Shown: one piece after another, positions 1-9,613 of the stretch | Numbering within the stretch: position 1 is the stretch's first letter | How the letters are laid out: each line of letters starts with the position of its first letter | Assembly (NCBI GenBank): GCA_937918905.1 | Contig: CAKZSH010000174.1 | Coordinates: 1 to 64,000 of the forward strand | DNA length: 64,000 nucleotides | From: an uncultured Saprospiraceae bacterium | GTDB taxonomy: Bacteria; Bacteroidota; Bacteroidia; Chitinophagales; Saprospiraceae | Direction: 5' to 3' | Translations under genes and position numbers: made by a program | Notes under the pieces: model-generated | What the model was told of the DNA's origin: nothing | What the model saw: only the letters and a program-made list of their open reading frames with translations | The model's database searches: none

Positions 1-3000
1 GTAAATGTATTACCCATGCCTACTTGATTTCCCATATCATCTTGCCAAATCAATTCGAAACCAGCTCCCGTATCAGAGTTTCCACCATCAAGCGTAGCAG
101 AATTATTATCGCAATCAATAACTGCATCGGGGCCTGCATCTGCATTTGGAGGAGTCGTGTTTTCTGTAACATTTACCATATCCGAATCGGAACATCCAGT
201 TGTCGTATTGGTAACGATAAGGGTGTAAGTACCTTCATCAGAGGTAGTATGCATAGTACCTTGTCCTACTTGATTTCCCATATCATCAAGCCAAACGAGT
301 TGGAAACCAGAGCCATTATCAGAGAATCCACCATTTAGAATAACTGAAGAATTGTTACAATCTATTGTCATATCAAAACCTGCATCAACTAGAGGTTGGT
401 CTGTATTTTCTGTAACCACCACATCATCCGAAGCAACACAATTATTATCAGTATTGGTTACTAATAAAGTATAAGTACCTTCATCGGAAGTCGTGAATGT
501 TGTTCCCATACCTACGACTGAGCCATTAGCATCAAGCCAAGTCAAGGTGATATTATTTCCAGAACTAGAACTACTTCCATCCAAAGTAACCGTCAAATTA
601 TTACAATCAATAAGTGCATCATCTCCTGCATTTGCAACGGGCACATCACTACTTCCCGAAATCATTGCAACGTCTGAAGCAAAACATCCAGTAGTCGTAT
701 TGGTAACAATTAAAGTATAAGTTCCAGTATTGGAAGATGTAAATGTATTACCCATACCGACTTGATTTCCCATATCATCGAGCCAAACGAGTTGAAATCC
801 AGGGCCATTATCAGAGAATCCACCATTAAGTGTAGCGGTAGGATTATTACAATCTATTATTCCATCAGGGCCAGCTTCAGCAAATGGAGGAGTAGTGTTA
901 TCAATTACATTTGCCATATCAGAATCTGAACATCCTGTTGTGGTATTGGTAACGATGAGGGTGTAAGTACCTACATCAGAAGTGGTTAGCATTGTGCCTT
1001 GTCCTACTTGATTTCCCATATCATTAAGCCAAACGAGTTGAAACCCAGGGCCATTATCAGAGAATCCACCATTTAAAGTAACCGAAGAATTATTACAATC
1101 TATTGTTTCATCAGGGCCTGCATTGACAAATGGAAGGGTCGTGTTTTCTGTAACTACTACGTCATCAGTATCAACACAATTATTAGCAGTATTGGATACG
1201 ACTAAGGTATAAGTACCTTCATCGGAAGTCGTGAATGTCGTTCCCATTCCTACGACCATACCATTAGAATTGAGCCAAGTTAAGGTGATATTATTTCCAG
1301 AACTAGAACCACTTCCATCTAAAATAACAAAGGTATTGTTACAAGTAATAATGGCATCGGCACCTGCATTTGCTGTTGGAGTAACATTATCTCCAGTAAC
1401 GATGGCATCATCAGTAGAAGAACATCCTGTTGTATTATTGGTTACGACTAGGGTATAAGTTCCTTCATTCATAGTGGTAAAGGTGATGCCATTTCCAACT
1501 GTATTTCCATTAGCATCTTGCCAAGTAAGTGTGAAACCAGTTCCCGTAGAAGAGTTGCCACCATTTAAAGTTGCAGAAGTATTGTTACAATCAATGACAG
1601 CATCATCACCTGCGTCTGCAGTAGGTGCAGGACTTCCCGTAACTTCTACATTATCATTTGCAAAACAATCATTGGAAGTATCAAATACTAAAAGGGTATA
1701 GGTTCCCGCTTCGCAAACTTCTGGATTTTGTAAAGTACTAGAAAAGTTATTTGGACCACTCCAAAGATAGTTGATCGTGGGCCCCATAGATGAATTTGTT
1801 CCATTGAGAAAAGTACAACCTGTGGTACAATCAAGTACTTGATTAGGTCCCGCATCAGCAATAATGGTAACTTGATTATTGAGAACGGTAATGGTTTGGA
1901 ATGAAACACAAGGCGGAGCATTCCCAACAGTTTGAGTTACGGTAAGGGTATAATTTCCTTCACAATCTACTTCAACAGTATTTGTCCCCCATCCACTAAC
2001 AATACATGGCCCAGCCCAACTATAAGTTATTCCAGGGCCTGAAGAAGAAAAACTCCCATCTAAAGTTACAGTTGTATTTGTACAATCAAGCGTAGGAACT
2101 GGATTTTGAAGAATAAAGGCTTGCGGATCGAGTACTTGCAAATTTAATGTAACAATACTATCACATGACAATGCACTTTGTCCTTGAAGGGTAACATTAA
2201 AGGTTCCTGAATTACAAAACATATCAGTTCCAACGGTGATACATGTGCCTTCGCAAACAACTTCATTTAAAGTTTCAGTAGCATTTGGAATAACGGTAAG
2301 ATTAGTCGTAGTTGTACTTTGGCAACCATTGGCAAGTGGAACATTGTCAGTATAAACTCCCGTGGTTGTTTGATTAGCTCCACCTGCAAAGTAGGATTCG
2401 CCTTCACAAATCGTTACATCCACAATTTGTTCAGTCCCTCCAAAATATGGATCTGGTTCAAATGGACAAATGGATTGGTTATTATTAGCTCCACCTGTAG
2501 ATGCAGTTGTACCCCAATATGCCATATTTCCACCATTCAAAGAATTGGTTGAAATATCATAATTACCACTTAAAACAAGTACATTATCAAAATAAACTTC
2601 GTAATCAAAGGTGACTCCGTTCCATTTTATTTTTACTGGAAAATCTTGACCAGTTTCAATATTGCCACCATTAAGAGCAATTGGCCCAGCAATAATACTG
2701 GTATTATCTCCATTGACAAAAACGGCAGCATGATCTTCTGGAATATCTCCAACCCCAACACCATTATTCCATGTGTCAAATTCAAAGAAAAGAGAGTTTG
2801 GAATACTATTGGCTCCAATTCCTCCTCCTCCAATTCCACAAGCAGAAGACCCTGCAGGTGAATTTTGAAAAGCTAAAGTGATTCCATCTGCTCCACCATT
2901 ATTGGTTCCAAAATTAAGTACCACGTTTTTTTCAAAAACTTGACTCATATCATCTTGAGTCGAATTCCATGCGCATCCTAATTGATTATTAATTGTAGTT

Positions 3001-3545
3001 GTCAATTGGATACATCCTCCAGCACTATTATTTGCAGTTCCCACTAGAGCATCTAATTCAAGAGGAGAAGCAGGTGGAGGATTGGCAGAAGAAACTCGGA
3101 TGTCAAATGTACCATTTGGAGCACCACCTACAGCCCAAACTCGAATATAATAGGTAGTCCCGGGAGTCAATCCACTTCCTTCATATATTGCAGAAGATTG
3201 ATTTCCACAAAAATCTTCAGCAGAACATCCTTCTAGGTTTAAATTATTACAAGTACCCGTGTAAATCGCCATGGCAGGGTCGATCATTGTCCCCGGCAAA
3301 ATCACAATACTTAAAAAACCACTAGGAGGCACGGTGGTAGAAAACCAAAAATCGGCAGAAGTATAATTTCCGCAAGGTGGAGCAGGTACTCCAGAGTTGG
3401 TATTTCCAATATTACTGTGTGTCTCAAATGCAGTCATTTGATTGGAAATAGAAGTAGCATTGCCACAATTATTGCCAGCCCACGATACATTTTTTATAAT
3501 AAAAAATAATAGAATCGTGAATAGGAGTTTAAGTGTTGGTCTCAT
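1..3545 (-). CDS. Giant secreted adhesin, 5' part only: signal peptide, PPC-like region, L-type lectin-like domain, then tandem ~82-aa PKD/Ig-like repeats; continues beyond window start
   Basis: Reverse-strand translation from ATG at 3545: MRPTLKLLFTILLFFIIKNVSWAGNNCGNATS..., lectin-like GANSIPNSLFFEFDTWNN...HAAVFVNGDN, repeats of type DAGPDxxIDCNNxxxTLNGGFSDNGPGFQLVWLDDMGNQVGxGTxxTTSDEGTYTLIVTNTTTGC. Open at the edge. Confidence 0.85.
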   Translation of the reverse strand, partial: MRPTLKLLFTILLFFIIKNVSWAGNNCGNATSISNQMTAFETHSNIGNTNSGVPAPPCGNYTSADFWFSTTVPPSGFLSIVILPGTMIDPAMAIYTGTCNNLNLEGCSAEDFCGNQSSAIYEGSGLTPGTTYYIRVWAVGGAPNGTFDIRVSSANPPPASPLELDALVGTANNSAGGCIQLTTTINNQLGCAWNSTQDDMSQVFEKNVVLNFGTNNGGADGITLAFQNSPAGSSACGIGGGGIGANSIPNSLFFEFDTWNNGVGVGDIPEDHAAVFVNGDNTSIIAGPIALNGGNIETGQDFPVKIKWNGVTFDYEVYFDNVLVLSGNYDISTNSLNGGNMAYWGTTASTGGANNNQSICPFEPDPYFGGTEQIVDVTICEGESYFAGGANQTTTGVYTDNVPLANGCQSTTTTNLTVIPNATETLNEVVCEGTCITVGTDMFCNSGTFNVTLQGQSALSCDSIVTLNLQVLDPQAFILQNPVPTLDCTNTTVTLDGSFSSSGPGITYSWAGPCIVSGWGTNTVEVDCEGNYTLTVTQTVGNAPPCVSFQTITVLNNQVTIIADAGPNQVLDCTTGCTFLNGTNSSMGPTINYLWSGPNNFSSTLQNPEVCEAGTYTLLVFDTSNDCFANDNVEVTGSPAPTADAGDDAVIDCNNTSATLNGGNSSTGTGFTLTWQDANGNTVGNGITFTTMNEGTYTLVVTNNTTGCSSTDDAIVTGDNVTPTANAGADAIITCNNTFVILDGSGSSSGNNITLTWLNSNGMVVGMGTTFTTSDEGTYTLVVSNTANNCVDTDDVVVTENTTLPFVNAGPDETIDCNNSSVTLNGGFSDNGPGFQLVWLNDMGNQVGQGTMLTTSDVGTYTLIVTNTTTGCSDSDMANVIDNTTPPFAEAGPDGIIDCNNPTATLNGGFSDNGPGFQLVWLDDMGNQVGMGNTFTSSNTGTYTLIVTNTTTGCFASDVAMISGSSDVPVANAGDDALIDCNNLTVTLDGSSSSSGNNITLTWLDANGSVVGMGTTFTTSDEGTYTLLVTNTDNNCVASDDVVVTENTDQPLVDAGFDMTIDCNNSSVILNGGFSDNGSGFQLVWLDDMGNQVGQGTMHTTSDEGTYTLIVTNTTTGCSDSDMVNVTENTTPPNADAGPDAVIDCDNNSATLDGGNSDTGAGFELIWQDDMGNQVGMGNTF

Positions 3546-3942
3546 CGAAAAGGGAAGGTTAATTTAAGGAAGAGCCTCTATGAAAATAAAAAATTTTGCT
3601 TTCTATTTTGATTTTAACTATTCCCAAGTTTTGTTGAAAAAAAAGGTGCTTTTTCCAAATACTAAAGTACGAAAATATTTTTTTAGGATGTATATAAGAA
3701 AAAAATCATGTTATACAAAGAGAATGATTCAAGGCAGATTTATAGAACTTGCCCCCCAAAAGCCTTGATTTTAGTACATTTTGCTCAAATATTCACCCTT
3801 GATACCATAGTATTCACCATTATGAGTCTATTGTCCACCATTTCGCTTCCAAAACACTTTATAAAAAAGGAATATTCGAGCATATTTGCAATGTGTCAAA
3901 TATCAAAACAATTCGTCAAAACTTAAAACCCAAAATGTTATT

Positions 3943-4956
3943 ATGACTAAATTAAGCCTAGTTAGAAATAGAACGATTGAAAAAGGAGCTTATCGAAATG
4001 TTACAAAAGCTATTGGAAATACCCCTCTTATCAAACTTCGACATTTGAGCGAAGACCTCCACACTAATATTTATGTAAAATTAGAGAGTTTTAATCCTGG
4101 ACAATCGGCCAAAGATCGGATTGCTGCTTATATGATTGAGCAAGCTGAGCGAAATGGGGAATTGGAACCTGGTGGAACTGTGATTGATGCAACCTCGGGA
4201 AATACAGGTTTGGCATTAGCAATGATTGCTGGAATCAAAGGGTATCGATGTGTACTGGCAGTTGCAGACAAAGCTTCTAAGGAAAAAATTAATGCTTTGA
4301 AGGCGATGGGAGCAGAGGTGATTTTATGTCCCTCTAAGGTAAAACCTGAAGATCCACGGTCGTACTATTCAAAAGCAATTAGTTTGTCAAAAGAAATACC
4401 TGGCGCATGGTATGCAAATCAAAATTTTAATCCAAATAATAATTTAGCACATTACCATTCGACTGGACCAGAGATTTGGGCACAAACTGAGGGTAAAATC
4501 ACCCACTTAGTTGCAGCAGTAGGAACAGGTGGAACAATGTGCGGAACAGCAACTTATCTAAAAGAACAAAATCCAAATATTGAAGCGGTAGGTGTAGATG
4601 CTCACGGCTCCGTATTAAAAAAATACCATGAAACGGGTGTATTCGATGATAGTGAAATTCATCCATACAAAATTGAAGGTTTAGGAAAAAGTATTATTCC
4701 TGGCAATGTGAAATTTGATATTATTGATTATTTCATCAGAGTTAATGATAAAGATTCGGCTCATATGGCTCGATCGTGTGCTAAAAGGGAAGGACTTTGT
4801 GTAGGATATTCATCAGGTGCAGCCATGCAGGCGGTACATCAAAAGAAGGATTGGAAAGAAAATGATGTGGTTGTAGTAATCGTTTCAGATCATGGTAGTA
4901 AATACTTAAGTTCTATTTACAATGATGAATGGATGAAGGAGCAGGGGTTTTTATAG
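3943..4956 (+). CDS. PLP-dependent cysteine synthase / cystathionine beta-synthase family protein
   Basis: NTPLIKL, KLESFNPGQSAKDRIA, TSGNTG, VGTGGTMCG motifs; start set at internal Met of ORF 3886..4956. Confidence 0.9.
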   Translation: MTKLSLVRNRTIEKGAYRNVTKAIGNTPLIKLRHLSEDLHTNIYVKLESFNPGQSAKDRIAAYMIEQAERNGELEPGGTVIDATSGNTGLALAMIAGIKGYRCVLAVADKASKEKINALKAMGAEVILCPSKVKPEDPRSYYSKAISLSKEIPGAWYANQNFNPNNNLAHYHSTGPEIWAQTEGKITHLVAAVGTGGTMCGTATYLKEQNPNIEAVGVDAHGSVLKKYHETGVFDDSEIHPYKIEGLGKSIIPGNVKFDIIDYFIRVNDKDSAHMARSCAKREGLCVGYSSGAAMQAVHQKKDWKENDVVVVIVSDHGSKYLSSIYNDEWMKEQGFL

Positions 4957-4981
4957 CGAAAATATTTTTATTTTTTGATAA

Positions 4982-5020
4982 AATAGCCAAGCACTTATAA
5001 CGTGTTTGGCTATTCTTGTT
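4982..5020 (+). terminator. Intrinsic terminator-like hairpin
   Basis: AATAGCCAAGCAC-ttataac-GTGTTTGGCTATT followed by T-rich tract, directly after the CBS/CysK CDS. Confidence 0.75.
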
Positions 5021-5086
5021 TTAGGTGAAAAAATGGTAATTTGTTCTTTCTATAATTTATTAAATTCGGTATTACCTAATCATACT

Positions 5087-6007
5087 ATGAGTAAAATAAC
5101 AAGAGATTTACTATGGAAATCAATCATTGAAGATTTGTTTGAACCTTTTCTTTATTTCTTTTTTAATGAATTCGTGAATCAAATTGATTTTTCAAGAGAA
5201 TTTGATTTTTTAGATAAAGAGTTACAAACCCTTTCCATCGAGTCTGATTCTAAAAATAGAAGAGCTGATAAACTTGTAAAAGTTTGGTTAAAAAATGGAG
5301 AAGAAAAATGGATTTTGATTCATACCGAAGTACAAGGGTATTCAGAAGAAGAATTTAGTTTACGGGTTTATAATATGTACACACGAATTCGAGATAAATA
5401 TGGAAGACCTGTAGCGGTTCTGATTATTTATACTGATGATAATTCTAATTTCCATCCAAAAGAATTTAGAGAAAAGTGTTTTGGAACAACTAATATCCTA
5501 AAGTTTCAAACTTTCAAAGTATTGGAAAATCCTCCAGAATTTTTTTCTAATTCAGAAAATATTTTTGCTCAAATTATGGAAATTGTTTGGTATGAATTGA
5601 AGAAAAATAAACTTTCGGATGAAAATTATCTTAACGTAGGCAAAAAAATCGTTTGGGGTTTAGCAAGAAAGGGTTTAGATAATAGAACTATTTTTAATGT
5701 TTTTGAATTTATTAGGCATTATGTAACCTTTGAAAAATCAGAAATTTTTAATAAATTTAGTGAGGAAATTAATTCAGTTTTAAAAATTCAAGAAGGTATG
5801 GGTATTTACGAATTATTAAAAAAACATAAGGAAGAGGAGATTTTAGAGCAAGGACGTGAGCAAGGACGTGAGCAAGGACTTGAACAAGGACTTGAGCTTG
5901 TCTTTAAAGTTTCGCAATTATATAAAAATGGGATTTCAGCAGAAGAAATTGCCAAGCAACTAGAAGTTAAACTTCAAATAATCAACAAGATTATTCAAAA
6001 ATTGTAA
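5087..6007 (+). CDS. Rpn / PD-(D/E)XK nuclease family protein with C-terminal EQGREQG repeats
   Basis: SKNRRADKLVKV...EEKWILIHTEVQGY nuclease-like core; EQGREQGREQGLEQGLE tail; start at internal Met MSKITRDLLWKSI. Confidence 0.8.
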   Translation: MSKITRDLLWKSIIEDLFEPFLYFFFNEFVNQIDFSREFDFLDKELQTLSIESDSKNRRADKLVKVWLKNGEEKWILIHTEVQGYSEEEFSLRVYNMYTRIRDKYGRPVAVLIIYTDDNSNFHPKEFREKCFGTTNILKFQTFKVLENPPEFFSNSENIFAQIMEIVWYELKKNKLSDENYLNVGKKIVWGLARKGLDNRTIFNVFEFIRHYVTFEKSEIFNKFSEEINSVLKIQEGMGIYELLKKHKEEEILEQGREQGREQGLEQGLELVFKVSQLYKNGISAEEIAKQLEVKLQIINKIIQKL

Positions 6008-6120
6008 TAACGTAGGCTATGCAATGATTTTTTTGAAAAAACTGACGAAAAAATTCCCTCGTCAAAATTCTGCATTTATTAATTTTCCATTCCTAAGAAA
6101 AGAACTTACTCAAAATAAAA

Positions 6121-6160
6121 AAAGAGTTTTCACAACCCGTGAAAACTCTTTTCTTATTTT
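6121..6160. terminator. Bidirectional terminator hairpin
   Basis: AAAGAGTTTTCAC-aaccc-GTGAAAACTCTTTT between convergent rpn-like and hpf genes. Confidence 0.8.
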
Positions 6161-6177
6161 CGATAAGTGCTTTAAGC

Positions 6178-6477
6178 CTATCTACTTGATTTTCTTTCTT
6201 TATATTTAATCAATTGGCGTTTTAAAGTGGCAGTTGCGCCGTCAATAGAAGCCTCGAATGTTTTATTGGATTCTTTGACATATAAAACACTTCCTGGAAG
6301 TGTTATTTTTACTTCAGCAATTTTGTCTTTGACTTGTCCTGAGTTTTCTAATTTTAAGATAACATCAGCATCAATTATTCGATCAAAAAGCTGTGTAAGT
6401 TTACCTAATTTTTTTTCAATAAATTCTAGTAATTTTCTATCTGCTGAGAAATGGAGTGCCTGAGTGTGTACTTTCAT
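6178..6477 (-). CDS. hpf: Ribosome hibernation-promoting factor / RaiA family
   Basis: MKVHTQALHFSADRKLLEFIEKKLGKL...VKESNKTFEASIDGATATLKRQL. Confidence 0.88.
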   Translation of the reverse strand: MKVHTQALHFSADRKLLEFIEKKLGKLTQLFDRIIDADVILKLENSGQVKDKIAEVKITLPGSVLYVKESNKTFEASIDGATATLKRQLIKYKERKSSR

Positions 6478-6819
6478 AAATAGTATAATTTTAAAAAGTT
6501 AAAAAATAGGTAAGTTAAACTTGCGGGATTTGCTACATAGGCATTTAGGTTATAATTGTTAGGTAATATCGATAATATGATACCAATCTAAGTTATTTAT
6601 TTCGAAAAACAAACACTCGACCATATTTATGTGATATAAAACATATCTATCGAAGATATTATTTCATAATATGTTATTTTAACAAATAATGATATATTAA
6701 AATACATTTAAATTGTTACGCCTTTATTTTCCTACATTTTAGAAGAAAATAGAGTTATGTTCGATTCAATATAATCGAATTTACCCTCAAAAAAATTGTG
6801 ACATTTTTTCGATGAAAAT

Positions 6820-7719
6820 TTATTCAGATTTTTTTTTCGCTTTTGGATGAGCTTGTTGATAAACTTTTTTCAATTTTTCAATTGAATTATGAGTATAAAC
6901 TTGAGTGGCAGCGAGGCTACTATGGCCCAATAATTCTTTGATAGCATTGAGATCAGCACCTGCATTGGAAAGGTGAGTGGCAAAGGAATGACGTAGAACG
7001 TGCGGGCTTCTTTGCTCTACTGTGGTTACTTGTGAAAGGTATTTTTTTACAATATTATAGACTTTTTTAGGATAAAGTTTATTTCCTTTTTTTGTTAAAA
7101 ATAAAGGGGCATTTTCTCCCATCGAAAATTCATCAGCCCGAACATCAATGTAATTTTTAAGTCGATCAGCTAATGGTTTTGCAAAAGGAATCAGTCTTTC
7201 TTTATTTCCTTTCCCTAATACTTTGATTTGTTGGTTAAAAAAATCAATATGATTAGGAGTCAATTGAATCAATTCTGACCGACGCATACCTGAAGCGTAC
7301 AATAATTCCATAATCATTTCGTCCCTGACCGCAGCATATCCTTCTCCAAAGTTTATTTTTTCAAAGAGATCTCCTAGTTCTACTTCTTTGACCACTACTG
7401 GTAAGCGTTTTCCTACTTTTGGAGCAATTACTTTGAGCATTGGGCTCTCCTTAATTTCTTTTCTTTTCTTTAAAAATTTAAAGTAAGTCTTTAAAGTGGA
7501 GAGTTTTCGATTGATGGAGCGAGGGGTAATTTTATGTTCCATGAGTTGAACTACCCATGAGCGGATATGAAAATGCCTTACTTCCTGCACGGAAGTAAGG
7601 CTATAAGTTTCTTCTATATATTGGAATAATTGCTCCAAATCATTTTTGTAAGCAATTACCGTATGCGGTGAAAATCGTTTTTCTAGCTCTAGGTATTTTA
7701 TAAAAACAGTAATATCCAT
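6820..7719 (-). CDS. Tyrosine recombinase XerC/XerD type
   Basis: LLYASGMRRSELIQL, HVLRHSFATHL, LGHSSLAATQVYTH catalytic motifs. Confidence 0.93.
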   Translation of the reverse strand: MDITVFIKYLELEKRFSPHTVIAYKNDLEQLFQYIEETYSLTSVQEVRHFHIRSWVVQLMEHKITPRSINRKLSTLKTYFKFLKKRKEIKESPMLKVIAPKVGKRLPVVVKEVELGDLFEKINFGEGYAAVRDEMIMELLYASGMRRSELIQLTPNHIDFFNQQIKVLGKGNKERLIPFAKPLADRLKNYIDVRADEFSMGENAPLFLTKKGNKLYPKKVYNIVKKYLSQVTTVEQRSPHVLRHSFATHLSNAGADLNAIKELLGHSSLAATQVYTHNSIEKLKKVYQQAHPKAKKKSE

Positions 7720-7792
7720 TCTAATTATTTGTAAGTGTTTCTTGAATGCTTACTCAAATTAGAAAAATACCTATTCAATAGCAAAGATTAGA

Positions 7793-7978
7793 TTATTCTC
7801 CGTAATTTTTTTGCTTGTAAGCCGCTTTCAACATCTCAGCTCTTCTTCTTACAGATGGCTTAGTGAACTCTTTACGACGACGCAATTCTTTCAAAATACC
7901 AGTTTTGATAAATTTTCTTTTGTACACTTTTAATGCTCTGTCGATTGAGTCGCTATCTTTTACATCAATAATTAACAT
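7793..7978 (-). CDS. rpsU: 30S ribosomal protein S21
   Basis: MLIIDVKDSDSIDRALKVYKRKFIKTGILKELRRRKEFTKPS. Confidence 0.95.
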   Translation of the reverse strand: MLIIDVKDSDSIDRALKVYKRKFIKTGILKELRRRKEFTKPSVRRRAEMLKAAYKQKNYGE

Positions 7979-8118
7979 AAATTACTTTTTTTATTAATTT
8001 TTTAAAATTGGACTGCAAAGATAAGTACTTTTTTAAAAAAATGTCGCATTTTAACTGTTGATTTTAAAATAGTTTGGAACGTATTTTTCACTAAAACCTT
8101 TAAAAAAGAGCTAATTCC

Positions 8119-8577
8119 ATGCAAAAAGAGAAAAAAGGAAAGCATTTTATTAAAAACCCTATCTATGAGGGAGGTTTGAAGGCTATGCGGGCATTTATTT
8201 CCAAACATAAAAAATACCCTAAAACAGCATTAAAAGAGAAAATAGAAGGGACAGTCTATATAAAATATACCATTGATTATAAAGGAAAGGTGATTGATGC
8301 GAAGGTTTTGAAAAGCCTTGGACATGGTTGTGATGAGGAGGCTGTTCGAGTAGTGAAATTATTAAAATTCCATGTTCCTAAGAATCGAGGAGTCAAAGTG
8401 AAGTTTTTTAAAAATATTCAAATTCATTTTAGAGTACCTAAGGTAAAAGCTAAGCCACAACCAAAATCTCAACCTCAACAACAGATTAGTTATACCATTA
8501 CCTCTACTCAACCTAAAAAGAATACTCCTCAAGAAAGGAAGGGCGGTGGAGGTTATACTATCAAGATTAATTATTAG
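8119..8577 (+). CDS. TonB C-terminal-like domain protein (energy transducer TonB-like)
   Basis: YPKTALKEKIEGTVYIKYTIDYKGKVIDAKVLKSLGHGCDEEAVRVVKLLKF. Confidence 0.75.
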   Translation: MQKEKKGKHFIKNPIYEGGLKAMRAFISKHKKYPKTALKEKIEGTVYIKYTIDYKGKVIDAKVLKSLGHGCDEEAVRVVKLLKFHVPKNRGVKVKFFKNIQIHFRVPKVKAKPQPKSQPQQQISYTITSTQPKKNTPQERKGGGGYTIKINY

Positions 8578-8579
8578 GG

Positions 8580-8724
8580 GATTTTGAATATCGAACGCTG
8601 CGCTAATAGAACAAGGATGTAAGATTTGAGAAGTTTTGACGAATATATTTTGAACCAATACAAGAAGGTTCGTCAAAACTTCTCAAATCTTACATCCTTG
8701 TTCTATTGTTCGATATTCAAAATC
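8580..8724. repeat. Long intergenic hairpin (family B-like arms; apex word TTTTGACGAATA)
   Basis: GAACAAGGATGTAAGATTTGAGAAGTTTTGACGAA ... TTCGTCAAAACTTCTCAAATCTTACATCCTTGTTC; outer GATTTTGAATATCGAAC / GTTCGATATTCAAAATC. Confidence 0.95.
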
Positions 8725-8729
8725 ACAAT

Positions 8730-8768
8730 AAAAAAAGGCTGCTTTTCATTGAAAAGCAGCCTTTTTTT
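8730..8768. terminator. Intrinsic terminator
   Basis: AAAAAAAGGCTGCTTTTC-att-GAAAAGCAGCCTTTTTTT. Confidence 0.85.
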
Positions 8769-8783
8769 ATGGGTAATATATGT

Positions 8784-9128
8784 TTAAGGTCTTTTTACAT
8801 TCAATCGTTGTGTAGCGATGATTTTGTTATCATGACCTAATAATTGCACTAAATACATACCTTTTGGAAATCTATCCACGTAATATTTTTTCTCATTATC
8901 CACTTCAAAAGATTTTACCTTTTTTCCAACGATATTATAAATATTGATTTGACTTACTGATTCACTTTCGTCTTTTAATTGAAAATATTCAACAGCTGGA
9001 TTTGGGTACACCTTAAAGGTAGGTTTGTGAAAACGGAAGGAAGGCGCCTCAGAGGTATTCTGAGCCAATTGGGCAGAAGCCGCAAAAGAGATAAAAAATA
9101 AAAAAGTTAAAAGTATAATTTTCTTCAT
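8784..9128 (-). CDS. Small secreted protein made almost only of signal peptide + T9SS type A sorting domain
   Basis: FKVYPNPAVEYFQLKDESESVSQINIYNIVGKKVKSFEVDNEKKYYVDRFPKGMYLVQLLGHDNKIIATQRLNVKRP. Confidence 0.85.
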   Translation of the reverse strand: MKKIILLTFLFFISFAASAQLAQNTSEAPSFRFHKPTFKVYPNPAVEYFQLKDESESVSQINIYNIVGKKVKSFEVDNEKKYYVDRFPKGMYLVQLLGHDNKIIATQRLNVKRP

Positions 9129-9417
9129 TCCGTCGATTTTAATTGTGATTACTACAAAATAAGCGAAACATTTGGATAAAACAAGTACGCTTAGGTAGCT
9201 TTATAAAAAAATTAACACTTTTTGGATAATAAACTCGAGGTAAGATTCATTATGTTTAATTCAAAAATTAATCCAATTCAGTTTATCCTTCCAAATTATG
9301 TACGAAATAAGCTATCATTTAGATTTTTTCTTTTCGCAAAAATATAACTGTTCAAACTATCTTTTGTTCAAGTAAGACGATGGGGAGATATGGGTTGGTT
9401 GGGGTAAAGACATTTTC

Positions 9418-9548
9418 TTTTGAATAACGAATAACGAATATCGAACAAGGAACAAGGATTTGAGAAGTTTGACGAATAATTTTGAAAGGTAGAATCACGT
9501 TATTCGACGAACTTCTTAAATCCTTGTTCGATATTCGTTATTCAAAAT
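9418..9548. repeat. Long intergenic hairpin (family B: CGAATATCGAACAAGGAACAAGGA)
   Basis: GAATAACGAATATCGAACAAGGA...TTTGAGAAGTTTGACGAATAA / TTATTCGACGAACTTCTTAAATCCTTGTTCGATATTCGTTATTC. Confidence 0.95.
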
Positions 9549-9557
9549 CCATCTATC

Positions 9558-9600
9558 AAAAAAGACTCGTCAAAATTAATTTGACGAGTCTTTTTTTTTT
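9558..9600. terminator. Intrinsic terminator of the 9614 gene
   Basis: AAAAAAGACTCGTCAAA-attaa-TTTGACGAGTCTTTTTT. Confidence 0.85.
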
Positions 9601-9613
9601 AGAAAAATTAATT

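Noticed and set aside
1-2600. Regular ~246-bp repeats as a CRISPR or other non-coding array
   Set aside because: They translate on the minus strand into one uninterrupted PKD-like repeat protein; spacing and divergence fit protein domains.
24-2861. Plus-strand and short minus-strand ORFs listed in this region
   Set aside because: Antisense or out-of-frame to the large minus-strand adhesin; no recognisable domains.
6820-7719. Tyrosine recombinase as an integrase marking a mobile island or mobilising the hairpins
   Set aside because: It sits between hpf and rpsU, an arrangement I associate with housekeeping Xer in Bacteroidota; no att-like repeats or cargo seen. A role in hairpin mobility cannot be excluded but has no support here.
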